A stretch of 64,000 nt of DNA from Prado023 sp963700395 (GTDB lineage Bacteria > Actinomycetota > Actinomycetes > S36-B12 > CAIYMF01), in the NCBI GenBank assembly GCA_963700395.1, contig CAVOXI010000001.1:1288161-1352160 (forward strand). Direction: 5' to 3'. The translations under genes and the position numbers were made by a program. This document shows, piece by piece, positions 47,063-57,227 of this stretch; the first letter of the stretch is position 1; each line of letters begins with the position of its first letter. The notes under the pieces were generated by a model. That model was not told the DNA's origin. It ran no database searches and worked only from the letters and a program-made list of their open reading frames with translations.

Positions 47063-47694
47063 GCCGTGCCTCCCTCACCGGACACGTCGCGCGCACTGCG
47101 CACCACGTGATCGACGAAGCCGTACTCCTTGGCCTCGTCCGCGGTGAACCAGCGGTCACGGTCCGAGTCGGCGCTGATCGTCTCCAACGTCTGGCCCGTG
47201 TGCTGGGCGATCAGCTCGGCCATCTTCTTCTTCGTGTAGAGCATCTGCTCGGCCTGGATCTTGATGTCCGAGGCCGTTCCACCGATCCCGCCGGAGGGCT
47301 GGTGCATCATGATCCGCGCATGCGGGGTCGCGTAGCGCTTGCCCGAAGCACCCGCGCACAGCAGGAACTGGCCCATCGAGGCGGCCAGGCCCATCGCGAC
47401 GGTGGCGACGTCGTTCTTCACGAACTGCATCGTGTCGTAGATGGCCATGCCCGCGGACACGGAGCCACCAGGTGAGTTGATGTAGAGGTAGATGTCCTTG
47501 TCGGGGTCCTCAGCGGCCAGCAGGAGGATCTGGGCGCAGATGGCGTTGGCCACCTGGTCCTCGACGACCGAGCCGAGGAAGATGATCCGCTCGCGGAGCA
47601 GGCGCTGGTAGACGGAGTCGTCGAAGCCGGGGCCGGTGGGCGCGGGGGCGCGCATCTCCGGCTGCGGCGGGGTGGGGTACGGCAGTCCGTTCAC
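47059..47694 (-). CDS. clpP1: ATP-dependent Clp protease proteolytic subunit, first copy
   Basis: The 211-residue protein has the catalytic Ser in GLAASMGQFLLCAG and His in TPHARIMMHQPSGG; IYLYINSPGGSVSAGMAIYD is the family signature. A Pro-rich N-terminus may be removed on maturation. It is first of the pair. Tig lies upstream, past a hairpin. Confidence 0.96.
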   Translation of the reverse strand: MNGLPYPTPPQPEMRAPAPTGPGFDDSVYQRLLRERIIFLGSVVEDQVANAICAQILLLAAEDPDKDIYLYINSPGGSVSAGMAIYDTMQFVKNDVATVAMGLAASMGQFLLCAGASGKRYATPHARIMMHQPSGGIGGTASDIKIQAEQMLYTKKKMAELIAQHTGQTLETISADSDRDRWFTADEAKEYGFVDHVVRSARDVSGEGGTA

Positions 47695-48052
47695 GGGTGA
47701 CCTCCGCTGGTAGGGGCGATCCCGAATCGGGCCAGTGGCCCGTGATCGCGTCTGTCAGTGACCCTAACCCGGGGGTCCGACAGGGGCTTCCCCGGCGGCG
47801 CGGTTGTTCGCTCAGGGCGTGGGTGGTCGTCAGCCCGCCCACGAGCATCTGCTCCCGTGCGGACGGTCTGCTCCCAGATGGACGGGAGCAGACCGTCCAA
47901 GTGGGAGCAGATCGAGCAAATCGCCCGCCTCGCCCCCAACGTCCGCCGCGGGCTCCGGCACCCCGGCGGAACGGCGCCCAACGCAACGGGCCCCGCTGCC
48001 CGGCCGATGGCCGGGGCGGGGCCCGTGCGCGGGGCTCGCGTGCGGGCGGCGG
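47695..48052. other. Intergenic region between tig and clpP1
   Basis: About 360 bases, without a convincing gene. It holds the double-arm hairpin at 47849-47910 and must hold the clpP1 promoter. Both activities would face left. Confidence 0.5.
47849..47910 (-). terminator. Nested inverted repeat after tig
   Basis: A perfect 15-bp inner stem (GGACGGTCTGCTCCC, 47861-47875, with its complement at 47884-47898) is flanked by outer arms CTGCTCCC and GGGAGCAG. Each arm word thus occurs twice. It lies about 140 bases after the tig stop. Confidence 0.6.
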
Positions 48053-49363
48053 TCAGCCGCCCAGGCCGGCCAAGCCGCCTGCTGCCATTGCGGCGGCGAG
48101 GTCGGCGTTCAGCGCGTCGAGGTCCACCTCGGCGCCGGAGGGGTCGACGATCTTCGCCTTCTCCATCACGAAGGCCAGCGCCTTGGCGCGACGCACCTCG
48201 GTGACTGCCATCTGGACCTGGTTCGCGGCGACCAGCTCGTTGGCGAACTGGTCGGGGGTCATCCCGTAGCGCGGGGCCTGCTGCATGAGCCAGGCGGACA
48301 GCTCCTCCTGGGCGACCGTGAGCTCGTTCTCCTCGGCGATCCGGTCGAGCAGGATCGCGCTCTTGATCCGGCCCCGGGCCTCGGACTCGAACTCAGCCTT
48401 GTGGTCCTCGTCGCCGTGGCCGTCGTGGAAGTGCTCCTCGAGCTCACGGGCGATCAGCGACTCGGGCAGCGGGAAGTCCACCGAGTCCACGAGCTGCTCG
48501 TGCAGCTTCGTGCGCGCCTGGACGCCCTGCTCGACACGCTTCATCCGGACCAGCCGCGTGCGGACGTCCTCGGTCAGCTCGTCCATCGTGTCGAACTCGC
48601 TTGCCATCAGGGCGAAGTCGTCGTCGGCCACAGGCAGCTCGCGCTCGCGAACGGTCGTGACCGTCACGGTGACGTCGATGTCCTTGCCCTCGTACTCACC
48701 GGCCTCGGCCGGGAAGGAGAAGGAGCGGACCTCGTCGGCGACCGCCCCACGCACGGCGTCATCGAAGCCCGGAAGCGGCTCCTCCTTGCCGCCGACCTCG
48801 AAGCTCAGCGCCGAGGCCATGAGGTCCTCGACCTCCACGCCCTCGCAGGCACCCGAGAGGTCGACCAGCAGCACGTCGCCGTCCTGCGCGGGACGCTCGA
48901 CGTCGGTCAGGGTGGCGAAGCGCGCGCGCAGGGCGTCGACCTGCTCGGCCACCTCCTCGTCGTTGGGTTCGGCACCGTCGACCTCGACGGTGAACGCGTC
49001 CAGGTCGGGGAGGTCGAACTCGGGGCGCACGTCGACCTCGACCGTGAACGCGAGGTTCTCGCCGTCGTTGAGCTCCTGGACGTCGAACTCGGGGGTGCCC
49101 AGGGGCTTGAGCTTGTTCTCCGCGACGGCCTGCTCGAACGCCGCCGGGACTGCCTCGTTGACCGCCTCCTCGAGCACGAGCGCGCGGCCGAACCGCTGGT
49201 CGATGATCCGCGAGGGGACCTTGCCCTTGCGGAATCCGGGCACGGTCACCTGCGCGGCGATGCGCTTGTAGGCGGCGTCCAGTTGCGGGGCCAGCTCATC
49301 GAAGGGCATGTCCACGGTCAGCTTGACGCGGGTGGGCGAGAGGGTCTCGACGTCGCTCTTCAC
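48053..49363 (-). CDS. tig: Trigger factor
   Basis: Trigger factor is the ribosome-bound chaperone and prolyl isomerase. The ribosome-binding loop GFRKGKVPSRIIDQRFG is near residue 45. The FKBP-like middle (GDVLLVDLSGACEGVEVEDL) and a long helical C-terminus follow. The 436-residue protein ends in an Ala/Gly tail. The GTG start at 49363 has AGGAG nine bases upstream. It heads the tig-clpP-clpX order. Confidence 0.97.
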   Translation of the reverse strand: MKSDVETLSPTRVKLTVDMPFDELAPQLDAAYKRIAAQVTVPGFRKGKVPSRIIDQRFGRALVLEEAVNEAVPAAFEQAVAENKLKPLGTPEFDVQELNDGENLAFTVEVDVRPEFDLPDLDAFTVEVDGAEPNDEEVAEQVDALRARFATLTDVERPAQDGDVLLVDLSGACEGVEVEDLMASALSFEVGGKEEPLPGFDDAVRGAVADEVRSFSFPAEAGEYEGKDIDVTVTVTTVRERELPVADDDFALMASEFDTMDELTEDVRTRLVRMKRVEQGVQARTKLHEQLVDSVDFPLPESLIARELEEHFHDGHGDEDHKAEFESEARGRIKSAILLDRIAEENELTVAQEELSAWLMQQAPRYGMTPDQFANELVAANQVQMAVTEVRRAKALAFVMEKAKIVDPSGAEVDLDALNADLAAAMAAGGLAGLGG

Positions 49364-49404
49364 AGCGGCGCACTCCTAGGTTGCAGGGATGGAACGGGTG
49401 TCGG

Positions 49405-49477
49405 TCGGGGCGGGGAGACTCGAACTCCCGATCTCCTGCCCCCAAAGCAGGCGCGCTAGCCACTACGCTACGCCCCG
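49405..49477 (-). tRNA. tRNA-Pro (anticodon TGG)
   Basis: A full 73-nt cloverleaf. The acceptor arms are CGGGGCG and CGCCCCG. The anticodon stem is CCTGC/GCAGG with loop TTTGGGG, giving TGG. The T arm is CGGGAG-TTCGAGT-CTCCCCG. It lies between tig and tRNA-Gly, on the tig strand. Confidence 0.95.
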
Positions 49478-49572
49478 TGGCTGCCGATGCAGTCTAGTCC
49501 ACTTCAGGGGGTACCCTGTTCCCCGTCCCTGGGACTCCCGGCGAAGCTTCGCCGGATGGTCCGCGGGGGCTC

Positions 49573-49646
49573 GCGGGTGTAGCTCAATGGTAGAGCCCCA
49601 GCCTTCCAAGCTGGCCATGCCGGTTCGATCCCGGTCACCCGCTCCA
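49573..49646 (+). tRNA. tRNA-Gly (anticodon TCC)
   Basis: The cloverleaf runs GCGGGTG to CACCCGC with encoded TCCA at the end. The anticodon stem is CCAGC/GCTGG with loop CTTCCAA, giving TCC. The T loop is TTCGATC. It marks the last clear core gene before accessory DNA. Confidence 0.95.
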
Positions 49647-49657
49647 CTGGAAAACAG

Positions 49658-49687
49658 CCCCTGACCTGCGTCAACGCTGGTCAGGGG
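49658..49687 (+). terminator. Terminator after tRNA-Gly
   Basis: CCCCTGACC pairs with GGTCAGGGG around a 12-base loop, then CGTTCTCTTT follows, a short T-rich tract. It is placed 12 bases after the tRNA. Confidence 0.8.
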
Positions 49688-50073
49688 CGTTCTCTTTGAG
49701 GTCTCCGTTAGCGCACAGAATGACCTGTAACGTCCGTTTCGTGTCCCGGATGACCTAGCGTGGGGACACCCCCGGGACACGGAATCCGGGCCCCGGGGGT
49801 GCTCAGGGTCTGGGTCGTGTCCCCAGTTACGGCAGGCGACCATCGATGACCCTTTCGGGCACCAGCCGTGCCTGAGATCGGTCACCCCTACTTCGCCCTC
49901 CCCAAAGCCCACCGACACGGGCGATGTGACCGCACCCCCGTCTGTTCAGCCTCAGGGGCGCCGGTCCGGGCAGGTCGAACCTGGCCGATCGGCAAGCCCC
50001 CGCACCGGGCAAAATGCGTTGAAGATCGCCTGGCATTCGCCCCCTCGGCTTCGGCCTCGCTTCGTCCCGCGCC
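49688..50073. other. Gene-poor junction after tRNA-Gly with clustered inverted repeats
   Basis: About 385 bases without a gene. From 49741 to 49825 there are four GTGTCCC-type words in alternating orientation: GTGTCCCGG at 49741, TGGGGACAC at 49761, CCGGGACAC near 49772 and GTGTCCCCA at 49817. A 10-bp stem, CACCCCCGGG/CCCGGGGGTG, spans 49767-49801. It might be a protein-binding cluster at a core/accessory boundary. No integrase is nearby. Confidence 0.45.
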
Positions 50074-50607
50074 TCAGTAACTGAGGGTTCCGTCGAACGT
50101 GAACTCCACCGGCCACGGCTGGGCGTCACCGATCGAGGTGACACAGGTGTGATCCAGAGTGCCCACTGCGTTCTCGAACTGTCCTGTCCCGCCCACGACC
50201 TTGAACGGCCCGGTGCCGTTGACCTTGGAGCTGGCCGAGTCGAAGACCCAGTCTGACTCGTAGGTGACGAAGATCTGGTCACCGTTCGCCATGGTGATCG
50301 TCCCCGAGCCGTTGGTTGCCTTCCCGGTCTCGGCGACTCGGCAGTGCTGCGTGGTCATGGTGACCTTCTCGCCGTCGGCGGTCTGCCCGGTAGCGGTGAT
50401 CACCGTAAACGCAGCCGCAGAGGGGCAGATCTTGTTCGTGTCGGCCGCATCGGTAGCCTCACCGGCCGCCGTGGCGCTGAAAGGATGCTCGGTGACCCCG
50501 GTCGGTGTGGACGTGGCCGTCGTCGCGCGGTCCGATGAGCAGCCGGTCAGAAGGATCCCCGCCAGCGCGGCCACGAGCGCTGCTCCGAGGGCCTTATTGG
50601 GTTTCAT
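50074..50607 (-). CDS. Small secreted lipoprotein of unknown function
   Basis: The 177-residue protein has a lipoprotein signal (MKPNKALGAALVAALAGILL) and the lipobox LLTGC. The mature part includes FTVITATGQTADGEKVTMT and VVGGTGQFENAVGTLDH. The G-T-G-x-F turn and beta-rich pattern recall allene-oxide-cyclase/dirigent-like barrels, but this is only an inference. The ATG at 50607 is preferred over an upstream start because it places the signal peptide at the N-terminus. Confidence 0.8.
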   Translation of the reverse strand: MKPNKALGAALVAALAGILLTGCSSDRATTATSTPTGVTEHPFSATAAGEATDAADTNKICPSAAAFTVITATGQTADGEKVTMTTQHCRVAETGKATNGSGTITMANGDQIFVTYESDWVFDSASSKVNGTGPFKVVGGTGQFENAVGTLDHTCVTSIGDAQPWPVEFTFDGTLSY

Positions 50608-51105
50608 GGTCCACCCCGTTCCCGCCCCGGGCGAGAACGCCACCTTGGGACTCCACCCGTAGGGCCTCACCTTTCAGCCTGCACCGCCCCGTGCCGGGGC
50701 TACCAGTGCCCAAAGGCCCGGCTGAGGTGGCCCAACCATGAACACCCCTAGCGAAACGAGGAGGTGACCCATAGTGGGCGCTGCCGCGCCCGCCCCGAGG
50801 GCGCCCAGCTCGCGGCGGAGTGACACGGCCGCGACCGGGAGGGTACGCGGACCTGTTCCGGACCGTGGGCTGGAATGCCACCCGCGCGGCCATCTGGAGT
50901 GTGCGTCTATCTGGGCTGGAGCGACGCACCCGCCGCAACGCGAGAGTCCGGTCGGGGCCGTCGGATTTGGGAGTCGCGCAGCGTAACGCCGGCGTCGAGG
51001 GCGTTGGTGATTGCCGACGCAAGCGGATCAGGACCTAGGGCCCTAGCCGAGCGGTGACGACGCCTGCTATGGCTGGTCTGAAGCCGTTCCACCGACGGGG
51101 GGGAC
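50608..51105. other. Intergenic region upstream of the propeller protein
   Basis: About 500 bases between divergent genes. Short open frames exist (for example from 50774 with a GAGGAGG-like site) but none looks conserved. It should contain promoters for both neighbours; I cannot define them. Confidence 0.4.
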
Positions 51106-54100
51106 ATGATCATGTATCCCGGCAAGCGTTTCCTGGTTCTCCTCGCATTGGCCGGGCTGCTGTGTGCGTGGGTCCCGCCGTCCTGGGGAGCGGCCCGGCA
51201 GGCTGACGCCCGACCCCCTGGGGTCGATACGACCCTGAGCAGCAGCGGCTTGAGCTACTCGGCCGCGGTGGCCCCGGGCCGTGGGCTGGTCGTCACCTTC
51301 TCGACAAGTGCGGACTCGGTGCGGGTCAGGTACCAGGTTCCTGTGACGAGGATCGACCGCAAGGGCGGTTCACACACCCGCCTGAAGGCCCGAAGTGCGG
51401 CGGTACCTGTCAAGCGCGGCACGGCCCAGATCGTGCTGCCACTGGATGTGGTGTCCCCTCGGGCCCGGGCAGGCGGGGCCTGGGTCCCCATCACCGTCAC
51501 CCAAGCTGGACCGGCGGTCACGACGATGACCCCATCGTGTGCCCTGCTCGCGGACGGCACGGTGCGGTGCTGGGGACGGGGCATGCTGGCCCCCGTTGCG
51601 GTCCAGGGTCTGGCAGGCGTGCGAGCCCTGACCTCGAGCGGAGGCAGCAACTGCGCACTCCTCGGTGATGGCAGCGTGCGGTGCTGGGGCCTGAACGGCG
51701 GGGGCGAGTTGGGCGACGGGACGACAACCGACCGGGGCACCCCCGTTGCCGTGGTCGGGGTTTCCGACGCGGCGGGTCTCAGCGACGGCGTGGGTTGCGC
51801 GCTGCTGAGCAGCGGCTCGGTGAAGTGCTGGGGCAGCCGTCTCGTTGCCCCCGATCCCCAGTCACCCCCGTTCAGCGCCAGGGAGATCCCCGAATGGTTC
51901 GGGGCCACTGCGGTCTTCGTGGACTCGCTGCAGGCGTGCGCGATCCTCGCCGGTGGCAGCGTCTCGTGTCTCTACGGCACCTATGACCCCGCAGCCTCGC
52001 GCGGCCTGACCCTGATCCCGGGCATCTCCGGGGCGACCAAGGTCGTCCGCACCCAGCAAGGCAGCTGCGCATTGACATCGGATGGCGCCGTGAAGTGCTG
52101 GGCTGACCCGGGCCTGGCTGAAGAGGACCTGGATGATCAGTACTACCCGGCCTCGCCGGTGTCGGTGTCCGGCCTGCCGAACGCCGTCGCTATCACCGGG
52201 ACAGGCGCTGGCGCCTGCGCCGTCCTAGCCGACGGAACCGGCCGCTGCTGGGGAGTTGGCGACACCAACTTCGGGCCGAACAGCGGGGCCACCCTGACGA
52301 CTTCGGTGCGCATACCTGGCCTGTCCGGTGCAACCACGATCGCCGGTAGCTGCGCGCTGATCAAGGACGGCACAGTCCGCTGCTGGGGCGGGAACTGGGA
52401 AGGCTGGGTAGGCGACGGGACGAACAAGGACCGCCTCCGGGCCACCCGGGTCGCGGGTCTGAACGGTGTGACGGCGCTTGTCCCGGGGGTCAACGGGGGC
52501 CTGGCGCTGCGAGCCGATGGCACTGCCCGCGCCTGGGGATCGGGCGGCGATCTCGGTGACGGCACGAAGAGCACTCGATTCGCCCCAGTCGTCGTCACTG
52601 GGCTGGGATCGGCCGTGGTCCCTGCCGCGGCCCGGCAGGTGATCACCGCACAAACCGCGCGCCCACGTCACCGGATCGCTGGCGACGCTGCCTGGCGGAA
52701 GGGTCGCCGTCTCGCTGACCAGTGACAGCAACCGGGTGGAACTCACCTGGCGAACCGCGGCCGACCGGGTGCGCCACACCAAGGTCAAGATCACCGGCGG
52801 TGCTGCCACCTACACCCTCCCCAAGGGCGCCAACACGGTGATCGCTCGAGCGCTCGCCTCGGCTGGGGTGGCCGCGAGCAACCCGGCGATCCTTGCTGAG
52901 GTGTCGGGCACGGGATCGGCACTGGCGCCCACGCAGATCGCCGTGGCCGGGCTCCCCGCCGTGGAGCGAACCCTGGCGGGAGGCTTCGAGAACTTCACGG
53001 AGCTGGGCATGCAGCCCAGGGCCCAGTTCGTCGTCGACGGCACGGGAGCGGTGTGGGTGGGCGGTCAATGGCAGCTGACGCGGCTCGATCCCACCACCGG
53101 CGCAGCACATACGTGGAACGTCAGTGACGACATGGCCTTCGGGCAGATCGAGTTGCTGGCCCCGGCGGCAGGCCCCGGTGTGTGGCTGGTCGCCGGGGAC
53201 CGGGTCCGCCACTTCGATGGCCAGCGATTCGTCGCCGACCTGCAGGTGCCGACCGACGTGTATGTGTCCGGCAAGGGGCCGAGTGCGGTCGGTCACATCC
53301 ACGATCTGCTCGACTCAGGGACCGGACTGTGGCTCAGCCTGCACGACGTGGGCTGGGATGAGGCATGGGTGGCCAAGCACAAGCAAGTTGGCAGGCTGCC
53401 AGCCCGGCGGATCGCTCGGTATTCGGCCGGCACCTGGCAGGTGATGTCCACCGCCAGCGCTAGCCGATCGGGCTGGCTGGCCCTGGACCGCGACGGCGGG
53501 CTCTGGGCCGGTGGCTGGACCGACTGGGAATCGGTGGTGTACAAGGACGGCTCCGGCGAGACCTCACAACTGCCCCGCATCCCGGTCAGCCAGTGGATCA
53601 GGGCCAAGGCCTGGCGCGTCCCCGGCAAGGCCGTCAAGGGTGTGGCGGGCAAGCCCGTCGCCGACCCAACCGGCGGGATGTGGCTGCTTACCGTCGACAA
53701 CCGCCTGCTGCACAACCGGGCAGGCAAGTGGCGGACCGTCGTGAAGAACCTCTCACAGGTCTACGAGTACGGCTGGGTGGATCCGTCATCAACCCTGGGC
53801 GCGGGCACGTTCGGCGAGAAACTGACAACGGCGTGGCTGGCCGTCACCCCGGATGGTGCTGCATGGCTGGCCGGACATGACGGCCTGTGGCGCGTCACGC
53901 GCAAGGGTGAGGTCACCAAGTACGGCCCCGAGGAGGGCCTGCCGTACCCGCCGACCGCGGCACCGATTGCCGTGGGAGACACCATCGTCGCGCTCGACGC
54001 CACTGGCGTGCTCCGGCTGGACGGGGACCACTTCACCCGCGTCTGGACCGACCCGCTCCTCCAACCGGCCTGGGTGGAGGACCTGTTGGCCGTCTCCGCG

Positions 54101-54931
54101 ACCGAGGCCTGGGTGCGTGGTGAGGATCCCGGCTCCGCCTCCCGGTGGTTCCGCACCGACCACGGAACCTGGGCCCAGGCTGGGCAACGCAACGACGTCG
54201 GCGACTGCCCTGCCGTGTTGGCCACCGATGGTGCGGTCTGGACCTCAACCCCCGCGGGTCTGACCCGCTTCGAACACGGCACCCAGACAATCGTGGCCCC
54301 CGGCGTGACCGGCTGCCCCGGGACTGCGGGCCCCGCCGGGTCGGTCTGGCAGGCAGTCACCTGGGACACCACTGCTGACGGCACGTTCGTCGCCTATCAC
54401 CCCGACGGCACCAAGACCGAGATCCCCCGGCCCGCCGGCCCGGACAGGTCCTGCAGCGGCATCGGCAGCACCGATGGCCAGTTCCTCGTCACGATGGCAC
54501 CCGAGGACTGCGATGACGACGAGCCCGCCGCCCCCGCACTGTGGGACGGCACGCACTGGACACGAACGTGGCCCGCGGGTGCGACGAACGACTTCGGCAG
54601 CCGCTCCTTCACCGACGACGGCGCCCTCTGGCTGCTCCACGGCGACTACCAGCACCGCAGTCTGGTCCGCTACCAAGCCGGCCAGTGGCAGGTCGTGTAC
54701 ACAGCAGGCGCTGACGAGACCCTCAGCGCCCTACGCCCCGCCCCCGGTGGCCGAGCGTGCACGTCAAGCCAGTTGCGGGCCGGAACGAGCGCAATCATCT
54801 GCTTCAACCCCGCCGGCCAAACCGCCCGCTTCGACAGCAGCAGGCTGAACATGCAGGACTACTCGGTCGCCCCCGACGGCACCATCTGGCTACAAGGTCG
54901 TCAGGTCGCCAAGCTGGGGAGCCTGCATTGA
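51106..54931 (+). CDS. Large secreted protein with RCC1-like repeats and a second propeller-like half, one inferred frameshift
   Basis: A signal peptide (FLVLLALAGLLCAWVPPSWG) is followed by a beta-sandwich-like stretch (PGRGLVVTFSTSADSVRVRY), then about seven RCC1-like blades with the repeat C-A-L-L-x-D-G-x-V-R-C-W-G. The first frame ends at 52725. From about 52660 another frame continues with GSLATLPGGRVAVSLTSDSN, a stretch resembling the first sandwich, and then a second, W/G/D-rich propeller-like region to 54931. I read one gene of 1,275 codons plus one base, with the shift at 52655-52668. Two genes are the alternative. The likely role is binding or adhesion at the cell surface; the ligand is unknown. 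Confidence 0.7.
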
Positions 54932-55162
54932 GTGACGCGGCGACGGTGGTCGTGCAGGCAGTGAAGGCAAGCCTGACAATGGCAGGCAGGCCGCTCGCTG
55001 GAGCGAGGATCGGTCAGCGGCAGGGCCCGAGGTAGGCACATTCTGGGGGCCGGAGATGACGCATGCGGGTTGGGCCAAGCTGGTAGAACTCAGGGGCGCC
55101 TCCGCCCATGCCGGCCAGGCCATGTCACAGGTGATGTAGCCCGATTTGTCGGGTGCTGATTC

Positions 55163-55733
55163 TTGAACCGGGGCGAGCCCCGTAAGTATTGTCACAGGAC
55201 GGACCAAGCGCAACATCAGCACCGTCGGTTCCGCTACACCGCCAACAAGCCGGCTCGCGTCGCGATCACCGGGTTCGCCGACAACTCCCGGGACTCCTCA
55301 GCATGGGCCGCTGACGGCTACCGCCGAGCACGGGCACGCGGCGCTCGTCACCCACAAGCAGTCCGGATTCTCGCCCGAGGATGGATGCGCGGGATTGGGC
55401 CTGGTGGCCGCCCGACACCCCCACGACCCCTCGCGACACGGCGGCGAACAACGGCTGGCCGGCACGACTCGACCAAGCGTTGCCTCAAACGCCGCATCTC
55501 CGACGCCCTCTACCGCCAGCTCGTCGCCGACGCCAAAGCGACTGCGGCGGCAGACCGAACGCGGGTCCGGGAGGGCACCGCGGGGCGTCACTTCAATCCA
55601 GCGCGGCCGGCTCACACCCGCACACCGGCACTTCGGATCAGCCACAACCCGGACCCGCGACCCACGACGCTACCCCCGCCCGCCACGACGCGGAAGACCA
55701 CCAGGTCAAGAACGCTCCAACCCGCCTCTTGAC
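55163..55733 (+). pseudogene. Decayed C-terminal relic of an IS110-family transposase
   Basis: The text RVAITGFADNSRDSSAWAAD-GYRRARARGARHPQAVRILARGW matches the C-terminus of IS110-type transposases. It continues in other frames as DPSRHGGEQRLA and KRRISDALYRQLVADA, and then as a Gly/Ser/Ala-rich tail. No N-terminal catalytic half is present, and the frame breaks repeatedly. It lies just before a nearly complete but different IS110 transposase. Confidence 0.55.
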
Positions 55734-55942
55734 AACAGAGTCATCCTTCGCCCCTGGCGGGGCGGCCCGTTCCGGGCTGAAAATGGGCTCCGGTCGCCCG
55801 TCGACGTCGTCGCTCCTTGGTCCTGTTGAGGCCGTAACAGAGTCGGGCGCCGGGAGCTGCGTTGTGGGCCCTTCAGTGTTGCTTCGAGCACGCGGATTAG
55901 ATTCGCCGTTTCCCTGCAGCTCCTGCGGGCGGCCGCCTGTGT
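55734..55942 (+). other. Noncoding left end of the IS110 element, possible bridge-RNA region
   Basis: About 210 bases upstream of the transposase, without a gene. In the IS110 group the noncoding left end can encode the bridge RNA that guides donor and target choice (shown for IS621). A small stem CTGTT/AACAG lies near 55822-55839. Boundaries of the element and the RNA fold are not determined here. Confidence 0.3.
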
Positions 55943-57227
55943 GTGTGGTCGTCGAAGGTGGTGGCCGTGGTGGAAGCTGAGCACGACGATCAAGAGATCA
56001 TCGAGCGGGTCGCGGCGTTGGACATCGGCAAGGCCGAGCTGGTGTGCTGCGTGCGGCTGCCCGGCCCGGGCCGGCGACGGCTGCAGGAGGTGCGCACCTA
56101 CTCGACGATGACCCGCTCGCTGCTGGCGATGGCGAACCGGCTGACCGGGCTGGGGGTGACCGGGTGGTGATGGAGGCCACCACCGACTACTGGAAGCCGC
56201 CGTTCTACCTGCTGGAGGGCACGGCTTCGAGCCGTGGCTGGTCAACGCCAAGGACGTCAAGCACCTGCCGGGCCGACCCAAGACCGACAAGCTCGACGCG
56301 GTGTGGCTGTGCAAGGTCGCCGAGCGGCAGATGCTGCGGCCCAGCTTCGTGCCGCCGGCGCCGATCCGGCGGCTGCGGGACCTGACCCGCTACCGGGTCG
56401 ATCTGGTCGGCGTACGCACCGCGGAGAAGAACCGGGTGGAGAAGCTGCTCGAGGACGCCCAGATCAAGCTCTCGGTGGTGGCCTCGGACATCTTCGGGGT
56501 CTCCGGACGGGCGATGATGGCCGCGCTGATCGCCGGGGAACGCGACCCCAAGGTGCTGGCCGAGCTGGCCCGCGGTCGGATGCGCACCAAGATCACCCAG
56601 CTGGAGGAGGCGTTCATCGGCCACTTCACCGACCATCACGCGTTCCTGCTGACCAAGATGCTCGCCCGCATCGACCAGCTCGACGCCGACATCGCCGACG
56701 TCGAAGACCGCATCAGCGACCAGATCGCCCCTTTCGCCGCAGCGGTCGCCCGCCTCGATGAGATCCCCGGGATCGGCGTGACCGCTGCGCAGGCGATCAT
56801 CGCCGAGATCGGGCTCGACATGACCCGGTTCCCCACCCCCGCGCACCTGTCCTCCTGGGCGAAGTTCGCGCCCGGGATCAAGGAGTCCGCCGGCCGCAAG
56901 AAGGGCAACGGCGCCACCGGCCACGGCAACCGCTACCTGGCCCGAGTCCTGGGCGAGGCCGCCGTCGCGGCCGGCCGCACCGACACCTTCCTCGGCGAGC
57001 GCTACCGGCGCATCGCCCGACGACGCGGCAAGAAGAAAGCCATCGTCGCGGTCGGCCGCTCCATCCTGGTCATCATCTGGCACCTCCTCACCGACGAGAA
57101 CACCCAGTTCCACGACCTCGGCCCCGACTACTACGACACCCGCGTCAACCCCAACCGCAAGATGCGCAACCACGTCCGCCAACTCGAAGCCCTCGGCTAC
57201 AGGGTCACCCTCGAACCCGCCGCCTGA
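55943..57227 (+). mobile_element. IS110-family transposase, full length apart from two single-C deletions
   Basis: The N-terminal DEDD (RuvC-like) part has AALDIGKAELVCCVRLP, VMEATTDYWKPPFYLLEG and PKTDKLDAVWLCKVAE. The C-terminal Tnp part has IPGIGVTAAQAIIAEIG, FAPGIKESAGRKKG and GHGNRYLARVLGEAAVAAGR, which includes the catalytic serine region. Two breaks are present. At 56160-56161 CCC is expected and CC is seen, giving VTG instead of VTRVVMEA. At 56218-56221 GGCCAC is expected and GGCAC is seen. Restoring the two C residues gives a normal protein of about 428 residues. The GTG at 55943 or the one at 55958 may be the start. Confidence 0.85.

Noticed and set aside
47804..49459. Open frame of about 551 codons on the plus strand over tig
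   Set aside because: Opposite trigger factor; His/Gly/Leu-rich shadow composition.
49573..49646. tRNA-Gly as a used attachment site with a second copy inside the window
   Set aside because: I found no repeat of the tRNA 3' end to the right within the window, so an island boundary is only suspected.
50820..51038. Short frame with GYADLFRTVGWN, slightly like the start of an MFS transporter
   Set aside because: Only a few residues match, no membrane helix follows, and an overlapping frame is equally open.
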